48,603 bases of DNA from an uncultured Parabacteroides sp. (GTDB taxonomy: Bacteria; Bacteroidota; Bacteroidia; Bacteroidales; Tannerellaceae): the NCBI GenBank assembly GCA_910577325.1, contig CAJTMR010000027.1:1-48603 (forward strand). The letters run 5' to 3'. Shown piece by piece: positions 1-8,723 of this stretch. A model generated the notes under the pieces. That model did no database searches. It saw nothing but the letters and a program-made list of their open reading frames with translations, and had not been told where the DNA came from. A program made the position numbers and the translations under genes. Numbering within the stretch: position 1 is the first letter of the stretch; each line of letters opens with the position of its first letter.

Positions 1-18
1 CCGTTAAATGTTTATTCC

Positions 19-2286
19 TCAAACGGTTGTGCCAAACCGTTGAAAATCTAAAATATTTTGTACGTCAATATAAGCCCCTAACATGAATTTTTTCAGATAG
101 AAAGTCTTGTCTATCCGGATATCTAATTGCGTGAAAAATTTTAATCGTTCGCTGTTAAAGCGGCTATAATCGTAATAGAGGCAACCGCTGGCCTCCCAAG
201 CTTCGACCAAACTGCTTTTTTCAACGTCATAGGGTGTATAAGGCGCACCGCCCACAACTCTCAATTTAGCCCCGATATCCCAGTTTTTAGGTAGTGCATA
301 GGTTCCGCTGAATGTAGAAAGATGACGGTTGTCCCAAGCTGATGGAATGTATTTTTCGCTCCCGCGTCCGTCCTTGAATTCACTCCGGACGTAGGTGTAG
401 GAGGCTATAAAAGTTAGCCCTTTGTAATTATACCATCGTCCGGTCAGTTCGAGGCCGTATGCTCTTCCGGTAGCAGTTGATTTGACAGCTTCGTTTCCTA
501 AGACCCCGTAATCAGTACCTTTAGAGGCGAGTGGAATACTGTCGGCTAATGACATCGGATATTGGTTATATCTCTTGTAAAAACCTTCTATTGAGAATTT
601 TAAATAAGAGGAAGGACGATGTTCCAGTCCAAGTCCTGCTTGGTCGTTCCGGATATAAGTCAGTCCGTTGGCTTTGTTCAAATAGTTATCTTGATTGTCT
701 TTGAATCCGAGGGTCGTATAGGGAGGCAGTTCATAATACCTGCCGATGCTTCCGTTCAGATAGACCGCTCCGAATAAACGGTAAGAGAGGGAGAGGCGGG
801 GAGAAAGCTGGTCCAGAAGATTGTTCATCTCCGACGAATAATCGTTGGCATCTGTCCGTACACCTAAAGAAGCGTTGAAACGCTCATCGTGGCTTTCATA
901 TATGGCTGTAGCATAAAGCCCCCATTTCAAAAGTCCGAGATTCGTGTGGTAGTTGACCACGTTGGGAATTGTGGTGAACAGTTTTTGGTATGTATGGTTG
1001 GTGTAGGTCGTATATTCGAGGTTTCCGCCGACATTCAGCCGGAAGAATGGAAAACGGAATATATTCTCGCTGCGTAGTTTATTTTCGATTTCGTCCGAAC
1101 GGTAATCGAGAGTCAGGTTTCCTTCCGAACTTTCGTCATTGTCATTGTACTTGATATTGCGGTTGTTCAATTGGTTTCGGCTGATGATCAGCGAATAAAT
1201 GTTTTTTCCGGAATAGTGTTTGTAGACCGCTCCCAATGTATAGGTTTTTTGCTTGACAACCGGCAGATAGGCCAGGATATATTGGTTCTTTTCACTCATG
1301 TCTTCCATGTCTGTATTGAGCTTCATATTATCAATGGCTCCCAGTCCCAGAATCGTCAGTTCGTTTTTCCGGTCGAATGTGTGTTTTATCTTGAACTGTG
1401 CATCTGTAAAAGTCGGCAGAAAAGGCAGTCCGATCATGTCGAACAGGAATTGAAGGTATGAATGGCGAACGGACACTTGATAAGTCGTCTTTTTTCCGGC
1501 CGGTCCGTTGGCTGAGAATCCGATGTCCGAAGCCCCTATCACTCCCCTCAGAGAAAATTTTTCTTTGTTCCCGTCTTGCAGTTTGAAATCGAGAATCGAG
1601 CTAAGGGCGTTTCCACGTGCGGCAGGATAAGCGGCAGAATAGAAATCGACTTCGCGTATGAAGTCCGGATTAATAATCCCGACAGGACCTCCGGAAGCTC
1701 CCTGTGTGGAAAAATGGTTGATGTTCGGTATTTCTATGCCATCGAGAAAGAAACGGTTTTCAGACGGCCCTCCACCCCTGACCATCAAGTCATTGCGAAA
1801 AGCGGTCGTAGATGCCACACCGGGAAAGGATTGTACGACACGTGATATGTCCCGATTCCCTCCGGCACTTTTTTCGATTTCTTTGAACCCAATCACGCGA
1901 AGTCCGAGCGGGCTTTCAGCGGTTTTGCGGAAAGGGGATGCGACAATATTTACTTCTTGGAGATTCTCACTGCTTTCTTCCAGTTCGATAGGAAAAAATA
2001 TATCTTTGTTGGAAATTCCGAATTCAGCCGTAACCGTTGGCTTATAGCCGATGAAGGAGGCTTGCAGGCGATAGCTTCCGGGAGCGACTTCGGTAATCTC
2101 GAATCGACCGAGCGAATCAGTGACAGTCCCTTCTATCGTATTCCAAATGACGACATTGGCGAAACTGACCGGTTCGCCGTTGGCGGCATCTTTCACGATA
2201 CCTTTTATGGAATATGTTTGTTGGGCCAGCATCATCTGTAAACCCACAAACATCAAGAGTAAAAGAAATATGAATTTCTTGGCCAT
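19..2286 (-). CDS. TonB-dependent outer-membrane receptor with N-terminal CarboxypepD_reg domain
   Basis: This 755-residue protein is an outer-membrane, TonB-energised receptor. A signal peptide (about residues 1-21, ending LAQQ) is followed by a carboxypeptidase-regulatory-like Ig domain (about 25-110, starting YSIKGIVKD). The plug domain (about 120-235) carries the typical LMVRGGGPSENRFFLDGIEI run, and the rest is a beta-barrel with many aromatic alternating strands. Unlike SusC proteins it is short (under 800 residues) and has no SusD partner beside it, so an ion, cofactor or peptide substrate is more likely than a glycan; this is inference. The start ATG lies about 20 nt inside a good promoter box, and the TGA stop is present, so the gene is complete. 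It is transcribed divergently from the tRNA methyltransferase gene. Confidence 0.9.
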   Translation of the reverse strand: MAKKFIFLLLLMFVGLQMMLAQQTYSIKGIVKDAANGEPVSFANVVIWNTIEGTVTDSLGRFEITEVAPGSYRLQASFIGYKPTVTAEFGISNKDIFFPIELEESSENLQEVNIVASPFRKTAESPLGLRVIGFKEIEKSAGGNRDISRVVQSFPGVASTTAFRNDLMVRGGGPSENRFFLDGIEIPNINHFSTQGASGGPVGIINPDFIREVDFYSAAYPAARGNALSSILDFKLQDGNKEKFSLRGVIGASDIGFSANGPAGKKTTYQVSVRHSYLQFLFDMIGLPFLPTFTDAQFKIKHTFDRKNELTILGLGAIDNMKLNTDMEDMSEKNQYILAYLPVVKQKTYTLGAVYKHYSGKNIYSLIISRNQLNNRNIKYNDNDESSEGNLTLDYRSDEIENKLRSENIFRFPFFRLNVGGNLEYTTYTNHTYQKLFTTIPNVVNYHTNLGLLKWGLYATAIYESHDERFNASLGVRTDANDYSSEMNNLLDQLSPRLSLSYRLFGAVYLNGSIGRYYELPPYTTLGFKDNQDNYLNKANGLTYIRNDQAGLGLEHRPSSYLKFSIEGFYKRYNQYPMSLADSIPLASKGTDYGVLGNEAVKSTATGRAYGLELTGRWYNYKGLTFIASYTYVRSEFKDGRGSEKYIPSAWDNRHLSTFSGTYALPKNWDIGAKLRVVGGAPYTPYDVEKSSLVEAWEASGCLYYDYSRFNSERLKFFTQLDIRIDKTFYLKKFMLGAYIDVQNILDFQRFGTTV

Positions 2287-2305
2287 CCTTGATTTTTGTT
2301 ATAGT

Positions 2306-2348
2306 TGCAAAGGTATATAAAAACCGGGATTAAAAACTTACCTTTGCA
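2306..2348. promoter_or_regulatory. Two divergent Bacteroidetes promoters forming an inverted repeat
   Basis: The plus strand carries TACCTTTG at 2339-2346 upstream of the methyltransferase gene, and the minus strand carries the identical TACCTTTG at 2308-2315 upstream of the TonB receptor. The surrounding ten bases, TGCAAAGGTA at 2306-2315 and TACCTTTGCA at 2339-2348, are an exact inverted repeat. Both match the Bacteroidetes -7 consensus TAnnTTTG. Neither has a clear TTTG -33 element at the right spacing. Both leaders would be only about 15 nt. Confidence 0.7.
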
Positions 2349-2366
2349 GGCGTATTATAGAAATAT

Positions 2367-3047
2367 ATGCAGAACGCAACGAATCATATCAAACGGGAAT
2401 TACAATTGACGGCGGATGGAAGCCATACGCTTTTTGTCCCCGAAATGAACGAGCATTACCATTCTGTTAACGGTGCTGTACAGGAGTCGCGCCATGTTTT
2501 TATCGAAGCCGGATTACATCATCTGGAGCGGGAGGAAATTACCGTTTTGGAAATAGGTTTCGGCACGGGGCTCAATGCTTTTCTGACTTTGTTGGATGCC
2601 GAAATTCATCAGCGGAAGATACATTACTATTCGGTTGAGCTATATCCACTTGATACAGACATAATCGAGACTCTGAACTATGGAGAAATGATTTGTGCCG
2701 GACGAAAGGATGCTTTCCATGCCTTGCATGAGGCGGAGTGGAATGTTACGGTCCCGGTTACAGAATTCTTTGAATTGCATAAAATACAAGGAGATAGTAA
2801 TAGATGTGCTTTGCCGAACCGTCTCGATTTGATCTATTTTGATGCGTTCGCTCCTGATAAACAACCGGATATGTGGAATCAGGAAATCTTTAACCGTTTG
2901 TATGCTTCTACGACCGGAGGCGGGGTTTTGACGACCTACTGTGCGAAAGGTGTCGTCAGGCGTATGATGAAAGAAGCCGGATATTCTGTCGAAAGAATAC
3001 CCGGCCCCCCTGGAAAGCGCGAAATGCTCCGTGCTGTTAAATTATAA
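2367..3047 (+). CDS. mnmD: MnmD-type tRNA 5-aminomethyl-2-thiouridine methyltransferase
   Basis: This 226-residue protein is a stand-alone SAM-dependent methyltransferase of the DUF752 family. It corresponds to the N-terminal half of E. coli MnmC, which completes mnm5s2U at the tRNA wobble position. The SAM-binding loop EIGFGTGLNAF lies near residue 60. The family motif YFDAFAPDKQPDMW lies near 157-170, and GGGVLTTYCAKG and PGPPGKREM follow. It lacks the FAD-dependent oxidase half, as in other single-domain MnmD proteins. The ATG at 2367 follows a good promoter with a short leader. Its TAA stop overlaps the stop of the convergent thioredoxin gene. Confidence 0.88.
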   Translation: MQNATNHIKRELQLTADGSHTLFVPEMNEHYHSVNGAVQESRHVFIEAGLHHLEREEITVLEIGFGTGLNAFLTLLDAEIHQRKIHYYSVELYPLDTDIIETLNYGEMICAGRKDAFHALHEAEWNVTVPVTEFFELHKIQGDSNRCALPNRLDLIYFDAFAPDKQPDMWNQEIFNRLYASTTGGGVLTTYCAKGVVRRMMKEAGYSVERIPGPPGKREMLRAVKL

Positions 3048-3356
3048 AAGAGCTTCGATTTTAGATACGAATGTTGTTTTAGGGGCAGCGCCAACTTGTT
3101 TGTCCACAACCTTGCCGTCTTTGAAGAAAAGAACGGTCGGAATATTGCGGATGCCAAATTGTGCAACCACGTCGTTATTGTTGTCTACATCCATTTTGCC
3201 GATCGTAACACGGCCTTCATATTCGGTAGCCAGTTCGTCAATGATCGGGGCAACCATGCGGCAAGGACCGCACCATTCAGCCCAAAAGTCAAGGACCATA
3301 GGCTTACCGGAGTTTACCAACTCTTCAAAATTTGCATCTGTAATTTGTAGTGCCAT
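3042..3356 (-). CDS. trxA: Thioredoxin
   Basis: This 104-residue cytoplasmic thioredoxin reduces protein disulfides and is recycled by thioredoxin reductase. The active site WCGPC has Cys29 and Cys32. The cis-proline is Pro73 in RNIPT, and the fold ends in the usual ALL helix. The length is typical and there is no signal peptide. The gene lies 69 nt downstream of dnaE on the same strand but has its own strong promoter just after the dnaE stop. Its own stop codon and that of the convergent mnmD share the six bases TTATAA at 3042-3047. Confidence 0.96.
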   Translation of the reverse strand: MALQITDANFEELVNSGKPMVLDFWAEWCGPCRMVAPIIDELATEYEGRVTIGKMDVDNNNDVVAQFGIRNIPTVLFFKDGKVVDKQVGAAPKTTFVSKIEALL

Positions 3357-3392
3357 ATCTTTAATTATGAATTATATATTCGTATTTTTATG

Positions 3393-3423
3393 CAAAAGTA
3401 CAAATTCTTTTATACCGCACAAA
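3393..3423 (-). promoter_or_regulatory. Promoter of trxA
   Basis: On the minus strand TTTG (plus CAAA at 3420-3423) is followed after 19 bases by TACTTTTG (plus 3393-3400). This is a near-perfect Bacteroidetes -33/-7 pair. It starts right after the dnaE stop codon and predicts a leader of about 30 nt for trxA. Confidence 0.75.
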
Positions 3424-3425
3424 TA

Positions 3426-6400
3426 CTACCCGTTAATTTTAAAATCCATGTTCTCGTTCGTTTGCAGAAATTCGACCAAGTTGCGTGTGACATTGAGTCG
3501 TATGTTCTGCGAGAAAAAATTCTGGATGATATTATGTTCACCATCAACTACCTTGAAATATAACAAGCTTTGGCCCGGATTGTTTTTAATCAAAGCCGAC
3601 AGTTCGTTTACGGTCGGTTCGTCTAAGTCGTGGATCGGAACCGTGATGCTGATCTTTTCGATCAGGCGGTCTTTCTCTTCCTGTAGCAACTGGATGCTCC
3701 CGATAGACAAGCTTAGACGACCTGAATTGTAACGGTCTTCCACACGTGCTTTGATCAGCAGGTACATGCCTTGCTTGCCGAATTTGCCGTAATCTATGTA
3801 GTCTTTGCCAAACAACGCTACTTCGCCGCTACCGGTAAAGTCTTCGATCTTGATGATGCCGTACGGGCTTCCTTTCTTGGTCATTCCTTCTCGGAAATCC
3901 GTGACGATGCCTCCGAACAGCAACTCCTTGCCGACCAGGCTATCCTTGTCGTTTATTTCCACCATGCCGGTATTGCATACATACGTCAAGATGATGCGGT
4001 ATTCGTCCAGCGGATGGGCGGAGAGGTAGATACCGACCAGCTCTTTTTCCTTGTTCAGGCGCTCCAGGTCGCTCCAGCGTTCGCATTTCGGTATTTCCGG
4101 TTTAGTTATGGCAATGGCGAAATCATCTCCTCCGAATAGAGAATTGGTCGTCGTATTCTTGTCGGTCTGGAATTTGTTGCCATAGCGTACCAGTGTTTCG
4201 AGGAATAATTCCCCTTTTCCTGTTTCGGCAAAGAACTGTTCACGCTGGATGCCGAAATTATCGAAAGCGCCGGCCAAAGCCAATGATTCGATGTTTTTCT
4301 TGTTGCAGGCAGTCAGGTTAACGCGTTCCACAAAATCAAAGATATTTCTGTACGGGCCGTTTTTTCTCCGTTCTTCAATGATATTTTGTACTGCTGCTTC
4401 ACCGACCCCTTTTACGGCGCCTAGACCGAAGCGGATATTCTTGTCTTTGTCTACGCTGAACTTCAAAATCGATTCGTTCACATCCGGGCCGAGAACTTGA
4501 ATACCCATCGCCTTACATTCATCCATGAACTTTGTGATATCCACAATGTTCGACAGGCTTCGGCTCAGGACGGCCGCCATGTACTCGGACGGATAGTTCG
4601 CTTTCAGAAAAGCCGTTTGATAAGCTACCCATGAATAACAGGTCGCGTGGCTCTTGTTAAATGCATATGAAGCGAATTTTTCCCAATCGGACCATATCTT
4701 CTGTAAAGTCTCTTCCTTGTATCCATTTGTTTTTCCACCTGCCATGAATTTAGATTTCAGGTGGTTCATCTTCTCGATCAGTTTCTTTCCCATCGCTTTA
4801 CGAAGAGCGTCGCTTTCTCCACGGGTGAAGTTGGCCAGCAAACGCGACAAAAGCATGACCTGTTCCTGATAGACAGTAATACCATACGTGTCTTTCAGAT
4901 ATCGTTCCATGACGGGAATATCATACTTGATTTCTTCTTTCCCTTGTTTGCGGGCGATAAAAGAAGGGATATAGTCCATAGGTCCCGGGCGGTACAGGGC
5001 GTTCATCGCGATCAAGTCCTCGAACTTGGACGGTTGCAACTCTTTCAGATACTTCTGCATACCGGCGGATTCGAACTGGAAGGTTCCTGTTGTTTTTCCG
5101 TCGCAATATAGTTTGTAGGTTACCGGGTCTTCCAGGCTGATGTGGTCAATATCCAGTTCATGCCCGGTTGTCAGCCGGATGTTTTCGATTGCTTCCTTGA
5201 TAATGGACAATGTTTTCAGGCCCAAAAAGTCCATTTTGATCAAACCGGTCTCTTCGATCACCGAACCTTCATATTGGGTGACAAGCATTTCTTCGCCGGT
5301 ATCTTTATCCTTAGCCGTACTGACAGGTACGACATCCGATATGTCGTAACGTCCGATGATGACACCACAGGCATGTACTCCGGTGTTACGCACGTTGCCC
5401 TCTAACATTTGGGCATATTTCAAAGTGTCGCGTGCCAGCGGATCGTTTCCGGTAGCTGCCTCTTTTAACTCCGGCACATAATTGATCGCATCCTTGAGTT
5501 TGAACTTCTTCATGTCCGGTATCTTGTCCGGGACGAGTTTCGCGAGGCGGTTCGATTCGGCAAGCGGAAGTTTCTGTACGCGTGCGACATCTTTGATAGC
5601 CGATTTGGTTGCCATCGTGCCGTATGTGATGATATGTGCCACACGTTCGGCTCCGTATTTCTCCGTTACCCAACGAAGTACTTCCCCGCGGCCGTCATCA
5701 TCGAAGTCTGTATCGATATCAGGGAGAGATATACGGTCCGGATTCAGGAAACGCTCGAACAGCAAGTCATATTTGATCGGGTCGATTCTGGTAATCCCCA
5801 GACAGTAAGCAACAGCCGAACCTGCCGCTGATCCACGACCGGGGCCGACCGAAACGCCCAGTTCTTCGCGTGCGGCACGGATAAAATCTTGCACGATCAG
5901 GAAGTAACCGGGGAACCCCATCGTCTTCATAATGTGTAACTCAAAGTTCAACCGTTCCTTGACTTCGTCGTTCAGGTCATCTCCGTAGCAAATCTTTGCC
6001 CCGTCGTATGTGATTTTTTTCAGATAATCGGCTTCCAGTTTGATGCGGTATAGTTTTTCGTAACCGCCTAATTTCTTTATTTTGTCGTGTGCGGCCTCTT
6101 CGCTCAAGACGATGTTTCCGTTTTCATCGCGGGTGAATTCATCGAACAAATCCTGTTCGGTGAATTTCTGGCGATATCTTTCTTCCGTTCCGAACTCTTC
6201 GGGGATGGCAAAAGTCGGCATGATAGGACCGTGGTCGATGGAGTAGAATTCCACCTTGTCGGCTATCTCGAGCGTGTTGCTGAGGGCTTCGGGTATATCG
6301 GAAAAGATGGAGTTCATCTCAGCCGTCGTCTTCATCCATTCCTGTTTGGTGTAACGCATACGGTTCGGATCGTCCAGATCTTTGCCTGTGCTGAGGCAGA

Positions 6401-7229
6401 TCAGGCGGTCGTGTGCTTCCGCATCTTCTGCGTTGACGAAATGGACGTCGTTGGTCGCGATAACTTTGATATTGTGTTTACGTGCCAGCTCTATAATCGT
6501 CTTGTTTGCTGTTACCTGATGAGGATATACATCCTGCGCGGCGTTCGGATCATGTGTTTCGTGCCGCTGTATTTCCAGATAGTAATCTTCTCCGAACAGG
6601 TTTTTAAACCAAAGGAGTGATTCTTCGGCCTTATCCAGCCGTCCGTTCAGGATATGCTGCGGAATTTCCCCTCCAATACAAGCGGAGCATATAATCAGAT
6701 CTTCGTGATATTTTTCCAACAGTTCCTTGTCGATACGCGGACGTCCGTAAAAACCTTCTGTCCAGGATAAGGAAACCATCTTGATCAGGTTTTTGTAGCC
6801 GTTTAGGTTCTTGGCCAGCACGATCAAGTGCCATCCGCTCCGGTCGTTCTGCGAAGCCATCTTGCTGTGTCGTCCGTTACGGGCACAATAGCACTCGCAA
6901 CCGAAGATCGGTTTGAATATCTTTTTCGTCTCTTCGTTGATTTTTACAGGGATTTCTTCAATGCGAGCCTTCTCTTCGGCGGTCGGTTCCGTTTTACTTT
7001 TCAGTTCTTTCAGTTCTTTCTCATAATCCTTGATGGCTCCTAACGGCTTGCCGTTTTTCTTGGACACCTTGTTGAAGAACTCTTTTATTCCGAACATCAC
7101 ACCGTGGTCGGTGACGGCAATCGCCGGCATACCATCCTTTTGGGCTTTGTCAATCAAAGCGTCGATCGATGCTTGTCCGTCCAGCAGTGAATACTGGGTA
7201 TGTACGTGCAGATGTATAAACGGTACCAT
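3426..7229 (-). CDS. dnaE: DNA polymerase III alpha subunit
   Basis: This 1267-residue protein is the catalytic subunit of the chromosomal replicase. The N-terminal PHP domain begins with HLHVHTQYSLLDG and contains AVTDHG. The polymerase core has GPGRGSAAGS and the metal-binding motif PDIDTDFDDD, whose catalytic aspartates are Asp506 and Asp508. A helix-hairpin-helix region follows (FGLGAVKGVGEAAV), and then an OB fold (about 1045-1110, GGIVTDFREGMTKKGSPYG). The length is a little above the E. coli protein (1160). About 70 residues inserted after the PHP start, rich in Lys and Glu, account for part of the difference. The gene is complete. A weak candidate -7 box (TATCTTTA) lies upstream near 7261. 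Confidence 0.97.
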   Translation of the reverse strand: MVPFIHLHVHTQYSLLDGQASIDALIDKAQKDGMPAIAVTDHGVMFGIKEFFNKVSKKNGKPLGAIKDYEKELKELKSKTEPTAEEKARIEEIPVKINEETKKIFKPIFGCECYCARNGRHSKMASQNDRSGWHLIVLAKNLNGYKNLIKMVSLSWTEGFYGRPRIDKELLEKYHEDLIICSACIGGEIPQHILNGRLDKAEESLLWFKNLFGEDYYLEIQRHETHDPNAAQDVYPHQVTANKTIIELARKHNIKVIATNDVHFVNAEDAEAHDRLICLSTGKDLDDPNRMRYTKQEWMKTTAEMNSIFSDIPEALSNTLEIADKVEFYSIDHGPIMPTFAIPEEFGTEERYRQKFTEQDLFDEFTRDENGNIVLSEEAAHDKIKKLGGYEKLYRIKLEADYLKKITYDGAKICYGDDLNDEVKERLNFELHIMKTMGFPGYFLIVQDFIRAAREELGVSVGPGRGSAAGSAVAYCLGITRIDPIKYDLLFERFLNPDRISLPDIDTDFDDDGRGEVLRWVTEKYGAERVAHIITYGTMATKSAIKDVARVQKLPLAESNRLAKLVPDKIPDMKKFKLKDAINYVPELKEAATGNDPLARDTLKYAQMLEGNVRNTGVHACGVIIGRYDISDVVPVSTAKDKDTGEEMLVTQYEGSVIEETGLIKMDFLGLKTLSIIKEAIENIRLTTGHELDIDHISLEDPVTYKLYCDGKTTGTFQFESAGMQKYLKELQPSKFEDLIAMNALYRPGPMDYIPSFIARKQGKEEIKYDIPVMERYLKDTYGITVYQEQVMLLSRLLANFTRGESDALRKAMGKKLIEKMNHLKSKFMAGGKTNGYKEETLQKIWSDWEKFASYAFNKSHATCYSWVAYQTAFLKANYPSEYMAAVLSRSLSNIVDITKFMDECKAMGIQVLGPDVNESILKFSVDKDKNIRFGLGAVKGVGEAAVQNIIEERRKNGPYRNIFDFVERVNLTACNKKNIESLALAGAFDNFGIQREQFFAETGKGELFLETLVRYGNKFQTDKNTTTNSLFGGDDFAIAITKPEIPKCERWSDLERLNKEKELVGIYLSAHPLDEYRIILTYVCNTGMVEINDKDSLVGKELLFGGIVTDFREGMTKKGSPYGIIKIEDFTGSGEVALFGKDYIDYGKFGKQGMYLLIKARVEDRYNSGRLSLSIGSIQLLQEEKDRLIEKISITVPIHDLDEPTVNELSALIKNNPGQSLLYFKVVDGEHNIIQNFFSQNIRLNVTRNLVEFLQTNENMDFKING

Positions 7230-7320
7230 ATCAATTTTTGATCTTTTTATTTCGGCCTATAAAGATACGGGTTATTTTATAAATTTATTCTATCACAGCT
7301 ATAATCCGGTTGAAAAATTC

Positions 7321-7328
7321 TATCTTTG
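7321..7328 (+). promoter_or_regulatory. -7 promoter box of the small barrel gene
   Basis: TATCTTTG matches the -7 consensus exactly. It lies inside the longest possible reading frame of the next gene, so it argues that translation starts at the internal ATG at 7355 and not at 7310. No clear -33 element is visible. Confidence 0.6.
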
Positions 7329-7354
7329 CATCTTATAACTTACAGAGTAGCAAT

Positions 7355-7984
7355 ATGAGAAAAATTATATTTATCGCCTTTTGGGCAATGCTGATGATTA
7401 TGCCGGCAACCGGTCAGGTTGCTTTCGGCGTACGTGCGGGTGGTGCTTATTCTTCTCTGGTGCAAAAAGTAGAAGGGACATACAACGCCGGTGCTCGTTT
7501 TGGTTTCAGTTTGGCGGGGCTTGCCGATATACATTTGCATAAGGGTTTGTCTTTGCGTCCCGAACTGGCATTTACGAATCAGGGAGGTTCTTTCTATTCC
7601 AATCCGCAGGTGGAAGGGGCAAAGAATTCTTTCAATAAATGCAGTTACTATTCTATCCAGGTTCCGGTGAACTTGGCCTATACCTTTATTATAAATGATG
7701 TGCACCTGGGTGTGTATGCCGGTCCGGCTCTCGACTTCTCCCTGTTTGGAAAGATGAAAACCAAGAACCAAAATGTCGATATCCATTTTGGACAGACCAA
7801 AGAGGCTGACCTCAAGACATTCGACTTAGGGGTCAATGTCGGTTTACGCGTGGATTATAGCCGTTATTTCTTTTCCGTCAGTGCTCTTTGCGGCACACTG
7901 GACCGGCGTGCCATAGAACGTGAGGGAGAATCTTCCTTGTATCAGAACAATGTGACGTTGTCGTTGGGATATATGTTCCGGTAG
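7355..7984 (+). CDS. Outer-membrane beta-barrel protein (PorT/OmpW-like small porin fold)
   Basis: This 209-residue exported protein begins MRKIIFIAFWAMLMIMPATGQ, a clear signal peptide ending at TGQ. The mature part alternates short hydrophobic and aromatic strands (VAFGVRAGGAYSSL, LSLRPELAFTNQGG, VHLGVYAGPALDFSLFG, FDLGVNVGLRVDYSRYFF). It ends with a strand terminating in Tyr-Met-Phe-Arg. This is the pattern of the outer_membrane_beta-barrel family common in Bacteroidetes. The specific role is unknown. The ATG at 7355 is chosen because the promoter lies upstream of it and the signal peptide starts there. Confidence 0.8.
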   Translation: MRKIIFIAFWAMLMIMPATGQVAFGVRAGGAYSSLVQKVEGTYNAGARFGFSLAGLADIHLHKGLSLRPELAFTNQGGSFYSNPQVEGAKNSFNKCSYYSIQVPVNLAYTFIINDVHLGVYAGPALDFSLFGKMKTKNQNVDIHFGQTKEADLKTFDLGVNVGLRVDYSRYFFSVSALCGTLDRRAIEREGESSLYQNNVTLSLGYMFR

Positions 7985-8305
7985 TCGTTATTCTTTTGAA
8001 AGTATTGGAACTGCTTCTTTTCGTATGTAGCAAAACAAACAATAACTCTTATTGGGACGTTTTTTTATTTGGAATGAAATCCGGGACGATCCGTGCCTGA
8101 CATTTTTCTCTTTCAGACCGGAATTAATAAGCAACCGGCAAAACGAGCACGGCAGGAAATCGAAAAACAAGATTCCTTTGTTACCGGAAAGCAGAAAAAT
8201 CCTGACATTGTGGAAAAACTGAACTCCTGGAGAATCGCTTGTAGCAAACAAATGTTGCCGCAGTCCTGAATATTTCAAAAGAGATTTGCCCCTTTTCCGC
8301 TGTGA

Positions 8306-8412
8306 CGACCGCCTTCATCGCCGTGGCGACCGTCCTCGTTGCCATGACAACCGTCTTCGTCGCCTATGACCCCGGCAACTTACGGCGATGGCGACCGTCT
8401 TCATTGTGGAAA
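8306..8412. repeat. Degenerate 21-nt tandem repeat
   Basis: Units begin at 8306, 8327, 8348 and 8392, with a diverged 23-nt unit at 8369. The approximate consensus is CRACCGTCTTCRTCGCCRTGG. The unit length is a multiple of three, so one frame reads a seven-residue repeat rich in Thr, Val and Ala. No start signals support translation. Confidence 0.6.
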
Positions 8413-8557
8413 ACCGCGCACCTTATGGTAGAAACCCCTTTTTCGCCGATGAAGAACCGGAATTTACGGCTATTCATAAAGAGTGTGTTTTGTTGTTAAC
8501 GGAACAATATTATACAATAACCCCCTCCCCGGAGCAGGATAAGAAGGGAAGGGGTAC

Positions 8558-8585
8558 GTTACTTTTGGATCAAGCCAAAAGTAAC
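8558..8585. repeat. REP-like perfect palindrome
   Basis: GTTACTTTTGG at 8558-8568 and CCAAAAGTAAC at 8575-8585 are exact inverted repeats around a six-base loop. The hairpin lies about 140 nt past the stop of the leftward S9 peptidase gene. It has no clear uridine run on either side, so it may be a dispersed REP-type element, not a terminator. Confidence 0.6.
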
Positions 8586-8723
8586 CAAAAGATCAAGGCT
8601 TGACCGTCCGCTCAGGCCTTTTTTTAAAAGCTATGCTTTCTCTTGGAATGGCCTACCGGCATTTATTTCGCACACTCTCTTATTGCTATTTGTGTTATAA
8701 ACGTAAAAAGGGTGGAATTACCC

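Larger units (their letters stand above)
7985..8723. other. 739-bp spacer without a convincing gene
   Basis: This spacer lies between the 3' ends of two convergent genes. Short reading frames exist on both strands (for example 7988-8278 minus), but they lack promoters, hydrophobic patterning or family-like motifs. What stands out is a degenerate 21-nt tandem repeat (8306-8412) and a perfect hairpin (8558-8585), described separately. The segment looks like accumulated non-coding repeats. Confidence 0.55.

Noticed and set aside
7310..7354. 15-codon N-terminal extension of the small barrel protein
   Set aside because: It overlaps the TATCTTTG promoter box and would hide the signal peptide.
7988..8278. 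96-residue minus-strand frame
   Set aside because: Low-complexity, no signal or family motif, no promoter; it lies in a repeat-bearing spacer.
8306..8412. CRISPR array
   Set aside because: The units are contiguous 21-mers with no spacers, and no cas genes are present.
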